In this document: one piece after another, positions 1-9,000 of the stretch
Numbering within the stretch: the first letter of the stretch is position 1
Layout of the letters: every line of letters starts with the position of its first letter
The notes under the pieces: generated by a model
What the model saw: only the letters and a program-made list of their open reading frames with translations
Told to the model about the DNA's origin: nothing
Databases searched by the model: none
Translations under genes and position numbers: made by a program
Assembly (NCBI RefSeq): GCF_015547515.1
Contig: NZ_JADMVE010000002.1
Location: 186,001 to 250,000, forward strand
Length of the DNA: 64,000 bases
Source of the DNA: Eubacterium sp. 1001713B170207_170306_E7
Lineage (GTDB): Bacteria > Bacillota > Clostridia > Eubacteriales > Eubacteriaceae
Direction: 5' to 3'

Positions 1-1227
1 ATGAGCGCCATGACCGGCGAGAGCAAGTTCCACCGGATCTCCTATTTCGACCAGGACGGCACCGGCTACTCCAATGAGGGGCCCGTCAGCATGGATGCCC
101 GGAACCGCGACTTTTTTAAAAAGAGCATCCAGGGACAGGATGCCCTGAGCGAGCCTTACGAGAGCCATATGGACAGCGACGCGGGGCAGGAATACGTCGC
201 CCTGTCCGTGCCCGTTTACCGGGACGGGGCCGTCACCGGCGTGCTGGTGGGCAGCTACGACGTGCGCCATATCAGCCAGATCCCCTTCAGCGATCTGTAC
301 AGCGGCAGCGGCTATGTCTACATTGTCAACAAGGACGGCAAGGTTATCGCCATGGACAGCCGCTACAGCGGCAATGGGTATTCGGTCGATTTCTATGATT
401 ATTACAGCCGGTTTACCTTTGGGCATGGCGCCAGCCTGGACAGTGTAAGGGAGGATTTTGACCGCGGAAGCAGCGGTGTGCACCTGCTCAAAAACAGCAG
501 CGACGCCCTTTACCTGGCCTACGAGCCCATCGGCTATAACGGTTGGTTTCTGTGCTACGTGGTGCCGCAGGAGAGTGCCCAGCAGTCCTACGCCTTTATC
601 CGGGAGTACGAGGTGGCCCTGTCCCTGTTCGTGGTGGCCGGGCTCATCATCCTGCTCTCCGTCATGCAGTACATCAATGTCAAAGACCGGAAGCAGCTCG
701 TGGCCAAAGCCGAGACCGACGCCATGACCGGCCTGCTCAATGCGGTCAGCACCCGGGAGGCCATCAACGGCTGGCTGTCCGGAGAGCAGACCCGGGGCAT
801 GCAGGCGCTGATCATGCTGGACATCGATAAGTTTAAGGACGTCAACGACACTTACGGCCACGCGGTGGGCGACGCGGCCCTGCGCCGGTCTGCCGAGCTT
901 CTGAGACAGCATTTCAGGGAGAGCGATGTGGTGGGCCGCGTGGGCGGGGATGAGTTCATCATTTTCATGAAAAACATCCCGGACGGCTGCGTTGTGGAAA
1001 AACAGCTTTCCCGGCTGTGCGAGGCCTTCCACAGGCTGCACATCGCCGAAGCCCCCGGGCTGCGGCTCACCTGCAGCGCCGGCGCCGCCCTTGTGCCCGG
1101 GGACGGCATGGATTTTGAGAGCCTGTATAAAAAAGCCGACGAAGCCATGTACCGCGTCAAGCGCGGCAGCCGCGACGGCTTCCATATTTATAAGGAACCA
1201 GACGACAAGGAGGAGGGAACCCCATGA
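1..1227 (+). CDS. membrane diguanylate cyclase, Cache-type sensor plus GGDEF (5' partial)
   Basis: Probably makes the second messenger c-di-GMP from two GTP at the membrane. The first ~200 residues read as the distal part of an extracellular Cache sensor (SGSGYVYIVNKDGKVIA). One membrane helix follows at about 205-226, then a GGDEF domain with intact GGDEF at 315-319. The inhibitory-site RxxD is R306-D309, exactly five residues before GGDEF, so product inhibition is likely. A family member of this kind should start with an N-terminal membrane helix. None is present, so the gene almost certainly begins upstream of the window. The stop overlaps the next ATG (ATGA), so the two genes are translationally coupled. 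No EAL domain is seen. Confidence 0.9.
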   Translation: MSAMTGESKFHRISYFDQDGTGYSNEGPVSMDARNRDFFKKSIQGQDALSEPYESHMDSDAGQEYVALSVPVYRDGAVTGVLVGSYDVRHISQIPFSDLYSGSGYVYIVNKDGKVIAMDSRYSGNGYSVDFYDYYSRFTFGHGASLDSVREDFDRGSSGVHLLKNSSDALYLAYEPIGYNGWFLCYVVPQESAQQSYAFIREYEVALSLFVVAGLIILLSVMQYINVKDRKQLVAKAETDAMTGLLNAVSTREAINGWLSGEQTRGMQALIMLDIDKFKDVNDTYGHAVGDAALRRSAELLRQHFRESDVVGRVGGDEFIIFMKNIPDGCVVEKQLSRLCEAFHRLHIAEAPGLRLTCSAGAALVPGDGMDFESLYKKADEAMYRVKRGSRDGFHIYKEPDDKEEGTP

Positions 1228-1523
1228 CAAAAAAAGCAAGAAAAATACTGACCGCGCTGGTGCTCCTGCTGGCATTTGGCGCCCTGCCCGTCATGGCGGC
1301 CAGCTACAGAGTGAGCGTCAGCAGCGCAGACATCACCCTGAGCATACCCGGCGGAGCCAGGACGCAAGCCGCCGAAACCATCGCGGCCGATCCCGTCCCC
1401 CTGGCCGGGCCGGAGAGCGGAAATGACGAGGTTTCCGGCCTGATTATGGCCGGGCTGGGCGCAGTGGCGGTGGCGTCCGTCATCGCCCTGTATATTATCA
1501 GGAAAGCCTCCAAAATTGAGTGA
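1224..1523 (+). CDS. small secreted, membrane-anchored surface protein
   Basis: A 99-residue protein of unknown function. It has a signal peptide (basic start, hydrophobic stretch, cleavage near MAA-SY), a short ~40-residue extracellular part, and a C-terminal membrane helix (about 70-92) with a basic tail (RKASK). The segment just before the helix reads DPVPLAGPESG, which resembles the TPLA motif before the anchors of the 3092 and 14197 proteins in this window. The start overlaps the stop of the diguanylate cyclase by ATGA, so it is made from the same message. It could be a partner of the cyclase sensor or a minor surface protein; the sequence does not decide. Confidence 0.7.
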   Translation: MTKKARKILTALVLLLAFGALPVMAASYRVSVSSADITLSIPGGARTQAAETIAADPVPLAGPESGNDEVSGLIMAGLGAVAVASVIALYIIRKASKIE

Positions 1524-1601
1524 GCGCTGCTTGAAAAAGCCTTTTTAAGACCGCGAACGCGGTAAAATAAAGTCATATGGTTTTAAAAATACGCCCGTGT
1601 G

Positions 1602-1634
1602 TGTGACTGCTGTGTGACAACCCCTGCGTATAAT
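1602..1634 (+). promoter_or_regulatory. direct-repeat promoter, site A (candidate SARP box)
   Basis: TGTGAC at 1602-1607 and again at 1613-1618, start-to-start spacing 11 bp, then 10 bp, then a perfect -10 TATAAT at 1629-1634. There is no normal -35; the repeats occupy that place. The same geometry recurs at 5925, 9125, 10508 and 13689. Confidence 0.75.
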
Positions 1635-1701
1635 CATAGACAAGAGCATAAATTATCGAGGTGAAAACCCTTTGAAGCATCAATATAAGGAGCAAAGTCC
1701 A

Positions 1702-2367
1702 ATGAAAAAGAAAAGAAATATCCTGATCATTGTCGCCATTATCGCCATTGTAGCGGCAATCGGCAGCACGATGGCAGCCTTTGTCGCCTCGACAACCACC
1801 CAGAAAGACGTGTCTACAGCCAGGCTGGGCATTAAAATTGTCCAGGACCGCGACCAGGACGCCAAGGTGAAAGACCTGGAAACCAGCAGCGACAGCAGCG
1901 CCAGTTTCCAGTACGTTGGCGTGCCCGGTGACACCATCGGGGAAAAAATAGCGGTTCAGACCGACGCGGGCAGCAAGGAAAGCTACATCCGCGTGACCAT
2001 TAACCGCAGCTGGACCGACAAAGACGGCAAGAAAGACTTTAAGCTTTCCCCGGAAGAAATCGGCATCCTGCGCGACAGCAGCAGCTGGCTGGTCAAAGAG
2101 GATCCAGAGGAGCCTGAGGTGATCTACTGCTATTACACGAAAAAGGTCAGCGGTGATACCAGGACCGAAAATGTCATGGACAGCTTCACTATTCTAAAAG
2201 ATAAAGTGACCGAAAGCAGCAATGCCTACACAGGCTACAGCGCCAACATCACCTTTGAGGCCGACGCCATCCAGGCCGAGGCCGCAGACAAAGCCATGCT
2301 GGCCGAATGGGGCATCGACCCCAAGTTTGACGCTGCCGGCAACCTGACAGACTACACCGAACAGTAG
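1702..2367 (+). CDS. TasA/camelysin-like SipW-dependent secreted protein 1
   Basis: Likely an extracellular matrix or fibre protein exported through a SipW-type signal peptide. The 221-residue product has a KKKRN start, a long hydrophobic stretch and a GSTMAAFVASTTTQ segment typical of SipW substrates. A beta-rich body follows with YVGVPGDTI and ESYIRVTINR, as in TasA relatives. I chose ATG 1702 because AAGGAG (1687-1692) lies 9 nt upstream; an in-frame TTG at 1672 would add ten charged residues. It lies downstream of promoter site A and heads a three-gene run (1702-3994) with close spacing. Its signal peptidase is probably the SipW encoded at 9200. Confidence 0.8.
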   Translation: MKKKRNILIIVAIIAIVAAIGSTMAAFVASTTTQKDVSTARLGIKIVQDRDQDAKVKDLETSSDSSASFQYVGVPGDTIGEKIAVQTDAGSKESYIRVTINRSWTDKDGKKDFKLSPEEIGILRDSSSWLVKEDPEEPEVIYCYYTKKVSGDTRTENVMDSFTILKDKVTESSNAYTGYSANITFEADAIQAEAADKAMLAEWGIDPKFDAAGNLTDYTEQ

Positions 2368-2378
2368 GAGGAGACCCA

Positions 2379-3089
2379 ATGAAAAAGAAAAGCATCACCC
2401 TTTTAATCACGCTGGCGCTCCTGCTTGCTACGGCCCTGCCAGCCTTCGCGTCCGAGACCATTACCTTTAAGGGCGCGTCCGAAAAATTCGTCAGAGACGT
2501 GACCGGCAACGCCGAAGATTTTACCGGCATGCTGCCCGGCGAAAGCCGGACGATCAGCCTGACCCTCATCAACGAGGACAGCAGCGAGATGAAATTTTAC
2601 ATGAGCGCCGAGATACTCGACAATATCGCGCGTAAAACCGCGGATTCCCAGGCCGTGTACGACTTTGTCATCAGCAAGAACGGCGTCCCCTTTTTCACCA
2701 CTGTCATCGGCGGGGGCACCGCCAAAAATACCTCCGCGGGTGAAAAGTATCTGGACGAAAGCAACAACATCCTGTTAGATACCCTGGCCCAGGGCCAGAG
2801 CGATGTGATCAGCATCAGACTGGCGCTGGAGGGAAACTCCACTGAAAATAGCTACATGGAAAAAACCGGACAGATACAGCTCGTGTTTACCGCCTCCACA
2901 CCCGATAACCCCACCGGCGGAAACATCATCGAGCGGCTGGTCCAGACCATCACCAATCCCGGCGCCACAGGCCCCAACACTGGCCTGAATGGCGCGAGCC
3001 CTTACATGCTTTTTGCGGGCGCCTGTGTGGTCATCGCCGTGGTCATTATCATCATCCTGATCGTGACACGTAAAAAGAAGGAGGAATAA
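2379..3089 (+). CDS. surface protein with PNTG-type C-terminal sorting signal
   Basis: A 236-residue exported protein with a clear signal peptide (cleavage near AFA-SE). The extracellular body is of a beta-sandwich kind (GESRTISLTLINED, then DVISIRLALEGNST). The C-terminus has the layout of a cell-wall sorting signal: GPNTG near residue 196, a hydrophobic helix, then RKKKEE. PNTG is a plausible LPxTG-like sortase motif, but no sortase gene is in the window. The gene starts 11 nt after the TasA-like gene and is followed 2 nt later by the next surface gene, so the three form one operon. The specific function is unknown. Confidence 0.75.
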   Translation: MKKKSITLLITLALLLATALPAFASETITFKGASEKFVRDVTGNAEDFTGMLPGESRTISLTLINEDSSEMKFYMSAEILDNIARKTADSQAVYDFVISKNGVPFFTTVIGGGTAKNTSAGEKYLDESNNILLDTLAQGQSDVISIRLALEGNSTENSYMEKTGQIQLVFTASTPDNPTGGNIIERLVQTITNPGATGPNTGLNGASPYMLFAGACVVIAVVIIIILIVTRKKKEE

Positions 3090-3091
3090 AC

Positions 3092-3994
3092 ATGACAGCT
3101 TTTAAGAAAAAAATGAACCGCATTGTGGCCGTCCTCATGACTGCCGCCATGGCCCTGCTGCTCATGGGAACCGCCCTCCCGGCCACCGCCCACGCAAAAG
3201 AAGGCAGCTATAACATCGAATTTAAAGCCGGCGCTCAAGGCACCATCAATGGACAAAGCAGTGTTAGCGTGGAAGTGCCCTATGAAGGAACCTTAAGCTT
3301 GAATGACATATCGGTAATACCCAATGATTCTGATAAGTATTACTTCACAGGCTGGAATCAGGAAATTGAGTATACAGTTACTAAAAAAGCCACCTATGTG
3401 GCTCAGTATGCCAAAATGATCAGCGATACGACATACCGCGTACGTTACTTAGATACCTATGGCAACGAACTGCTAACCCAGAAAGTTGTTCCTGCAAGTG
3501 TCGGAGGGAGTGTCACGGTAGATGCCTTGACGATTGAGGGGTATATTGTTGACGCTTTAGCCAAAACCACCATCATCGCCGCCGAAGGCACCGAAATCGA
3601 CTTTGTCTACACCCCGGCCGACAATCCGGCCTTTGAAACCCAGCCTGGCGTGGTCACCGTGACCGGACAGCCCGGCGACACCGGCACAGCCGCCACTCTG
3701 CCCGGAGGTACGGGCGGTACCGGCGGTGCGGGCACCACCACCGGCGGAGGCGGCACCGTTACCCCTGCGGACGGCCCAGGCAATAACCCAACCGAAAACG
3801 TCGACCCGAACGATACGCCCCTTTCCCCAGCCGAGGAAGAAAACATTGACCCGAACCAGACCCCGTTAGCCAACGCGGCCAAACAGGTGGGCGGTATGGG
3901 CAACCTGATCCTGATCGGCGTGGGCATCCTGGCTCTGCTTGGCGTCATCCTTGCCGCCATCCTTGTGAGACGGAAAAAGAAAGCCCGGCAGTAG
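3092..3994 (+). CDS. surface protein with InlB-type and MucBP-like repeats
   Basis: A 300-residue exported adhesin-like protein. Order: signal peptide (to about residue 33), an InlB B-repeat/Listeria-Bacteroides type module (IEFKAGAQGTING to YFTGWN), a MucBP-like module (YRVRYLDTYGNELLTQKVV), a Gly/Thr-rich linker, then two copies of a short motif (VDPNDTPLS and IDPNQTPLA), a membrane helix and the tail RRKKKARQ. The big adhesin at 14197 carries the same kinds of modules and the same NQTPLA motif before its membrane helix, so both probably sit on the same surface. The middle (about 3240-3550) is more AT-rich than its ends, which hints at a swapped cassette. Confidence 0.8.
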   Translation: MTAFKKKMNRIVAVLMTAAMALLLMGTALPATAHAKEGSYNIEFKAGAQGTINGQSSVSVEVPYEGTLSLNDISVIPNDSDKYYFTGWNQEIEYTVTKKATYVAQYAKMISDTTYRVRYLDTYGNELLTQKVVPASVGGSVTVDALTIEGYIVDALAKTTIIAAEGTEIDFVYTPADNPAFETQPGVVTVTGQPGDTGTAATLPGGTGGTGGAGTTTGGGGTVTPADGPGNNPTENVDPNDTPLSPAEEENIDPNQTPLANAAKQVGGMGNLILIGVGILALLGVILAAILVRRKKKARQ

Positions 3995-4036
3995 AGCGAT
4001 TCATAAAAAATATTAATAACTTATGAATTTTTTTTG

Positions 4037-4065
4037 AAAGTGCGCGATTTTAATCGTGCGCTTTT
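4037..4065 (+). terminator. rho-independent terminator after the three-gene surface operon
   Basis: 13-bp stem (AAAGTGCGCGATT with its partner AATCGTGCGCTTT, two G-T type mismatches), 2-nt loop, ending in TTTT. It lies 43 nt after the stop of the 3092 gene. Confidence 0.7.
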
Positions 4066-4147
4066 GCTGTTTAAAATTTAATTTTTAAAAGTTAAAACTG
4101 TTATTTTGTGGATGATTGACGGTTTGCATTAAAAGAAAAAGTGACGA

Positions 4148-4176
4148 TTTACAAAGCGATAATAAATGCATATAAT
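4148..4176 (+). promoter_or_regulatory. sigma-A type promoter of the SARP gene
   Basis: TTTACA at 4148-4153, 17-bp spacer, TATAAT at 4171-4176, 39 bp before the GTG start at 4216. It lacks the TGTGAC repeats, so the regulator appears to be expressed from an ordinary promoter. Confidence 0.65.
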
Positions 4177-4215
4177 AGTCATTAAGAATACTAACGAAAC
4201 CGGAGAGATAATTTA

Positions 4216-5415
4216 GTGGAACAGAGAAATCCTATGTTAGAGGTTCATATGTTTGGAGGCTTTAGCATAACCGGAGATGGCGCAGCTCTTAACGAGGAGA
4301 GCATCCGGTCAGAGATGATGACAAAACTTTTTATTTATATCCTGTGTCACCGCCAGAAGGAAATCACCGTACAGGAGCTGGCAGAAGCCCTGTGGGAGGA
4401 AGACGAAAGCGATAACCCCGCCGGCGCCCTGAAAAACCTCATGTACCGCCTGCGCAGCCTGATCAAAAAAACCTGGGGAAGAAACGATTTTATCCTGACC
4501 GGGCGCAGCGCGTATATCTGGAACCAGGAGATCCCCGTCAGCCTCGACATCGAAACCTTTGAAAGCAATATCAAAGAGGCCGCCAGACAGACCGATTCCA
4601 TGGAGAAGATTGCCCTGTACAACGAAGCGGCAGCCCTCTACAAAGGCGCGTTCCTGCCCAAATTCGCCAGCGAATACTGGGTAGCGTCGCAGTCGACCTA
4701 TTATCACACCACCTACCTGGGTCTTGTGAAAAAGCTGGCCGTGCTCCTGGAAAACGAAGGCCGTTATTCCGAAATGGCCAGCAGCGTGAACCGGGCCATC
4801 CAGATCGATAACCTGGACGAAAGCCTGCACTGCTGCTTTATCCGGGCCCTCATGGGACAGGACAACTACAAGCAGGCCATCGAGCACTATCAGGTGGCCG
4901 AGAAAACCCTGTACGACTACCTCGGCGTCACCCCGTCCGAAGAGCTTCGGGCGCTTTATGAAACCATCATTAAAAAAACACACCGAAACGAAAGAGACAT
5001 CACAGCCGTCCAAAACGAGCTGATGGAAGACCGGACCACTGGCGCCTTTGTATGCGAATACGGCGCATTTCAGCGGATTTACCGGCTCCAGGCACGCCAG
5101 GGCGAAAGGATGGGAATCTCGATTTTTTTATTATTAGCGACTATTTCAGGTGTTCCGGCATCCCCGGATGGCGAAACCGACCAGGAAATAATCCGCGATG
5201 CCATGGTGCATCTGGAAGACGTGCTGCGCAGCTCCCTGCGCTCCGGCGACCCCGTCGCCCAGTACAGCAGTACCCAGTACGTGGCCCTGCTGCCCACCTG
5301 CCAGTACGAGACCGCCAAGATGGTAACTGGCCGTATCGAAAAATCCTTTTGGAACAACTATAAAAACAAACAGATTCGACTGCGGTTCGATCTCGATGAA
5401 CTGCATTACGAGTAA
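4216..5415 (+). CDS. SARP/BTAD transcriptional activator with degenerate GGDEF-like C-terminus
   Basis: Probably the activator of the surrounding surface genes. Residues about 7-105 form an OmpR-type winged helix (VHMFGGFSITGDG, ELAEALW, ALKNLMYRLR) and about 110-255 form the TPR-like BTAD domain (LDIETFESNI to LRALYETIIKK), the standard SARP order. Residues about 275-390 resemble a GGDEF domain: RSGDPVAQYSSTQYVALLP aligns with the usual RxxDxxxRYGGDEFxVLLP. The catalytic GGDEF is SSTQY (351-355), so it should not make c-di-GMP. The I-site RxxD (R342, D345) is kept at the correct five-residue distance, so it may bind c-di-GMP; that part is inference. GTG start supported by GGAGAG 8 nt upstream. 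Followed 19 nt later by a small gene in the same transcript. Confidence 0.85.
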   Translation: MEQRNPMLEVHMFGGFSITGDGAALNEESIRSEMMTKLFIYILCHRQKEITVQELAEALWEEDESDNPAGALKNLMYRLRSLIKKTWGRNDFILTGRSAYIWNQEIPVSLDIETFESNIKEAARQTDSMEKIALYNEAAALYKGAFLPKFASEYWVASQSTYYHTTYLGLVKKLAVLLENEGRYSEMASSVNRAIQIDNLDESLHCCFIRALMGQDNYKQAIEHYQVAEKTLYDYLGVTPSEELRALYETIIKKTHRNERDITAVQNELMEDRTTGAFVCEYGAFQRIYRLQARQGERMGISIFLLLATISGVPASPDGETDQEIIRDAMVHLEDVLRSSLRSGDPVAQYSSTQYVALLPTCQYETAKMVTGRIEKSFWNNYKNKQIRLRFDLDELHYE

Positions 5416-5434
5416 AAAGATATCGGAGCAGAAA

Positions 5435-5872
5435 ATGAAAACACAGACCCTTCCTGTCAACAGCATACGCCTCTGCCTGGATCACTGCGACGGCAGCTTG
5501 TTAGACGGTACTATTATCGGGGTGGCCTTGAAAGAGCCTATGACTTTTAAAGGCCTGCGGGCCTTTGTCGCACAGGTCGACGCCGCCTTCGACCAGATCG
5601 GAAGGCCTCAGCCCCATCAGATTACCCGCAGCTTCAGGAATGAGGAGGCTAAGCCCTCATCCTATATGGCGAATCCTGAACAATACCATGAGGCAGGAGA
5701 AATTCAAGCATGGCTTGGTATGGCTAAAACCTTAGATCTTATTATGCTAACCCGGCACTACACCGAGTGGCAGGGAATCTTAAAAAACGCCGATGGTACT
5801 ACCGCTGGCCACTTTAACAGCGTTCTGGAGTGTATACGGCTAATCACTCAAGGAGACCACAGCCTGGACTGA
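5435..5872 (+). CDS. small uncharacterised protein cotranscribed with the SARP gene
   Basis: A 145-residue soluble protein I do not recognise. ATG 5435 has GGAG 6 nt upstream; an in-frame start at 5396 would overlap the SARP gene and lacks a binding site. Residues about 5-55 (IRLCLDHCDGSLLDGTIIGV, then FKGLRAFVAQVDAAFDQIG) have the same pattern as the two 70-residue proteins at 13772 and 20470 (FILEIKS, TWQGTILWV, FRSALEAIKILDSAL): two strands with a GTI turn, then a helix. I infer distant homology. The rest (HQITRSFRNEEAKPSS onward) has no relative in the window. Position after the SARP suggests a regulatory accessory role, unproven. Confidence 0.6.
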   Translation: MKTQTLPVNSIRLCLDHCDGSLLDGTIIGVALKEPMTFKGLRAFVAQVDAAFDQIGRPQPHQITRSFRNEEAKPSSYMANPEQYHEAGEIQAWLGMAKTLDLIMLTRHYTEWQGILKNADGTTAGHFNSVLECIRLITQGDHSLD

Positions 5873-5924
5873 GATCAGGATGCGGTCTTACATTTTTTAA
5901 ATAAAAGCTTTAAAATAAAACGCC

Positions 5925-5957
5925 TGTGACCATTGTGTGACACCTGGCTGGTATAGT
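5925..5957 (+). promoter_or_regulatory. direct-repeat promoter, site B (candidate SARP box)
   Basis: TGTGAC at 5925-5930 and 5936-5941 (11-bp spacing), 10 bp, then TATAGT at 5952-5957. It lies 79 bp before the VWA gene at 6036. Confidence 0.75.
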
Positions 5958-6035
5958 TGAGATACAATAAAGAAAAAGCATAAAAAACAGCCGAGAGGCC
6001 GATTAAAATAGAAAAGGCACGAAGGGAGTACCGCC

Positions 6036-9000
6036 ATGAAAAGCGTCAAAAGATTATCCAGATACACATCATTATTACTGATCGCCTTGCTCATGCTTTC
6101 AGCATTAAGTCCGGGGATTACTGTTCTTGCAGAGGAAAAAAGCAACGCAGCCCCTAGCAAACTTACTTATGAGGATGACAGCATCAAGGCAGAGCTATAT
6201 GCGACTGATGGCACAGCACTGCCAACAGATGCTGCGCTAATCGTTAAAACGTTAAATAAGGATAGTCAGGAAGAAGCCGAGAAAGCCCTTTATGCCGAAA
6301 CGGAAGCAGGGCTAAACGCTAAAGCTGCCGAACAAGGCGCAGCCATCGATGGCTTTGCGGTTTACAGCGTCAGCTTGATAAAAGATAACGAAGATATCAC
6401 ACCGGAAAAGGGGAATTTTTCCCTGAAGCTTAGCTATAAGGAAACAACAGCACCCGAAGCTTATGCGGACAGCCAGAGTACACAGAAAACGGTAGCTTTC
6501 TACCAGAAAACAGAGAGTAAAGACGAACAGAGCAACGTCGTTTATACGATGGAAGCCCAGCCAGAAGAAAGCACAGAGATCATTACTGACGCGAATGGAA
6601 ATGTCGAGACGGTAGAGAGCGAGTTGTCAAACCTGCAGCCAGTAGCACTGACCTGGCAGACCAGTTTAGAGGAAGAACCGGAAATTGCCAACACCGATGA
6701 AAACCTTCAGGAAGAGGAAGCAATCGAAGATTCGCAAGACCAGGATACAGAGAAGGACGAAGCGGACGAAAATTTAGGCTACTCGATGCGGAACTACAGC
6801 ACCGATATACAGGCAGCAGACGTAGATCTGGAAAAAGAGTTGATTTATAGTAAAACAGCCACAGTAAAGGACTGGGACGAGAGAACATATACCATTGATT
6901 TAAAAGCACAATCCAAAATCAGCCAGGCCGGCAAGGCGGATGTTATGATGGTTCTTGACCTATCCGGTTCTATGAACTGGACTATGGAGCAAAACAATGT
7001 GACTAATGTTAGCAGGGCCGTGGGGGATAATTCCGCTTATTCCGCGATCCGGAATAAGTTGGATCAAACAAAGACTTACTATTATGGTTCAGTACAAGGT
7101 AAGCCTAATATTACAAGCGCATTCTATTATAAAAGACCTATGCGGTGTTTTAATGGTACCTGGAAATACTATGATGATTATCGTCAGTTTGGTACCCCTT
7201 CCTATCAATGGGTAACCATAGACGATTATGATCGGACAGAAATTTATACCTGGAGCTCACGCTTAACAGCACTGAAAGAATCAGCCAGTCGCTTTGTTTC
7301 AACCATCGCTTCAGAATCCCCGGACAGTAAGGTTGGTTTTTCTACTTTTTATGGTACACAATCATATTGGGGAAATACGACGACTGGAACGCTTAACGCA
7401 CCTCTAAAGACCATTGATGAAAACAGTCTCTTAGAAAGCATTAACAAATTTCAGGCAGACGGGGGAACATCACCGCAATTGGGACTGAACTTAGCGAAAA
7501 CCGAGCTGGATAAGTATAAAGATGACGGTAATGAGAAGTATGTCGTTTTATTTAGTGACGGCGCGCCATCCGAAGCAACGGATAGAAGTCAAAGCGAGCA
7601 GGCGGCTAATCAATTAAGAACTGCCGGCTACACTGTAATTACGATTTGTGTCGGAGATACTAATGGGAAGGTTCCGGGCAGCAACTTAAATACAAGCCAA
7701 TGGCTGGAACAGAAGATTGCTTCCGATAAATTGAATGACGCGGGAACAAAGACCGGTAAGTGGGCGTATACCGCGCTGACAGAAGAAAAATTAAATGAAA
7801 TTTTTGATGAGATTCAGAAAGCGATCATCAAGAAAAGTGATTTAACAGCACAGATTACCGATACGATTGATGCGCGCTTTAAACTGGCCGCTGGCGAAAA
7901 AGAGCGCTTGACAGCCACTGGCGCAAGTGTGGTGGAAAATAGCGACGGCACAACAACAATCAGCTGGGCAAATCAGACGATACCGCATGAATCAAAACAG
8001 CAGGAATGGAAAAACTCAATCGTCGTTCAAGCGAAAGAGGATTATCTCGGCGGAAATGATGTCACAACAAATACGCAGGCTCAGTCAGGAATTGATACTG
8101 TTTTTGGGGATGTTTCTTTTACGCCGCCACATGTCAATGTAAAGGCGAGCCTGGGAATCACGGATGCAGAGGACACCATTTTTGCCGGAGAAAAAATGAT
8201 TACGGCTGAAGAAATCAGGAAAAAATTATTCGATGATAATGTAATTAATCCAAAGTACGGTGTTAATGAAGAACAGTTTACCTTTACATGGTATAGTGAC
8301 AAGGCGATGAATCAGCCAATCGATCCATCAGTCATAAAGGATACTGAACCGTCAGAAGATACACATTATTACCTGAAAGTCACCTATAATGCGGGGGCTC
8401 CGTCAGAAGAAAGTAATTCGAACACGGCTGGCCATATTGCAGGGGGCGGAAGTCATACCGTTGTTGCTGAGAATACGGCAGACGCCTCAAAAAATTATGC
8501 GGACTACACGGTTCACGTTGTCAAAGGACAGCTGGTTATTACCAAAACGATTGATGAGCAGTACACGAATGTTGAGAAAATCAATTCCAGCCAGGCCTTT
8601 ATTTTTAAGATTGAACGGTATGAAGTTGACCGTGATAATCGGAAGGTAGGAGACACTCCGGCTGAAACTTTCTATGAAACCATTAATTTCAACGCAAACG
8701 AAAGCAGGAAATCAGCGCATAAAACAATCTCAGGTCTCAAAAAGGGTTATTATACGGTGACGGAGGAAACCAATTGGTCATCGAAGTATGATCAGACAGC
8801 GGTTACGGATAATTATAAAGACAGCCCGAAGGATGCCAAAGATTTATTGATCGGTGAACTTCAAAGTGCAGGTACTGCGGCATCTCTGCCAAAATATTAC
8901 GGTTTGGATAATACCGAGATTAACGGTGAACCGATTTATGTAGATTTTGCCACTGGCGATGCGGCTGCCACTGAGTTTAAGAATACATTAAAAACCAGAG

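Noticed and set aside
852-1160. Long open frame antisense to the GGDEF gene
   Set aside because: Shadow of a GC-rich coding gene; no ribosome site and no recognisable protein pattern.
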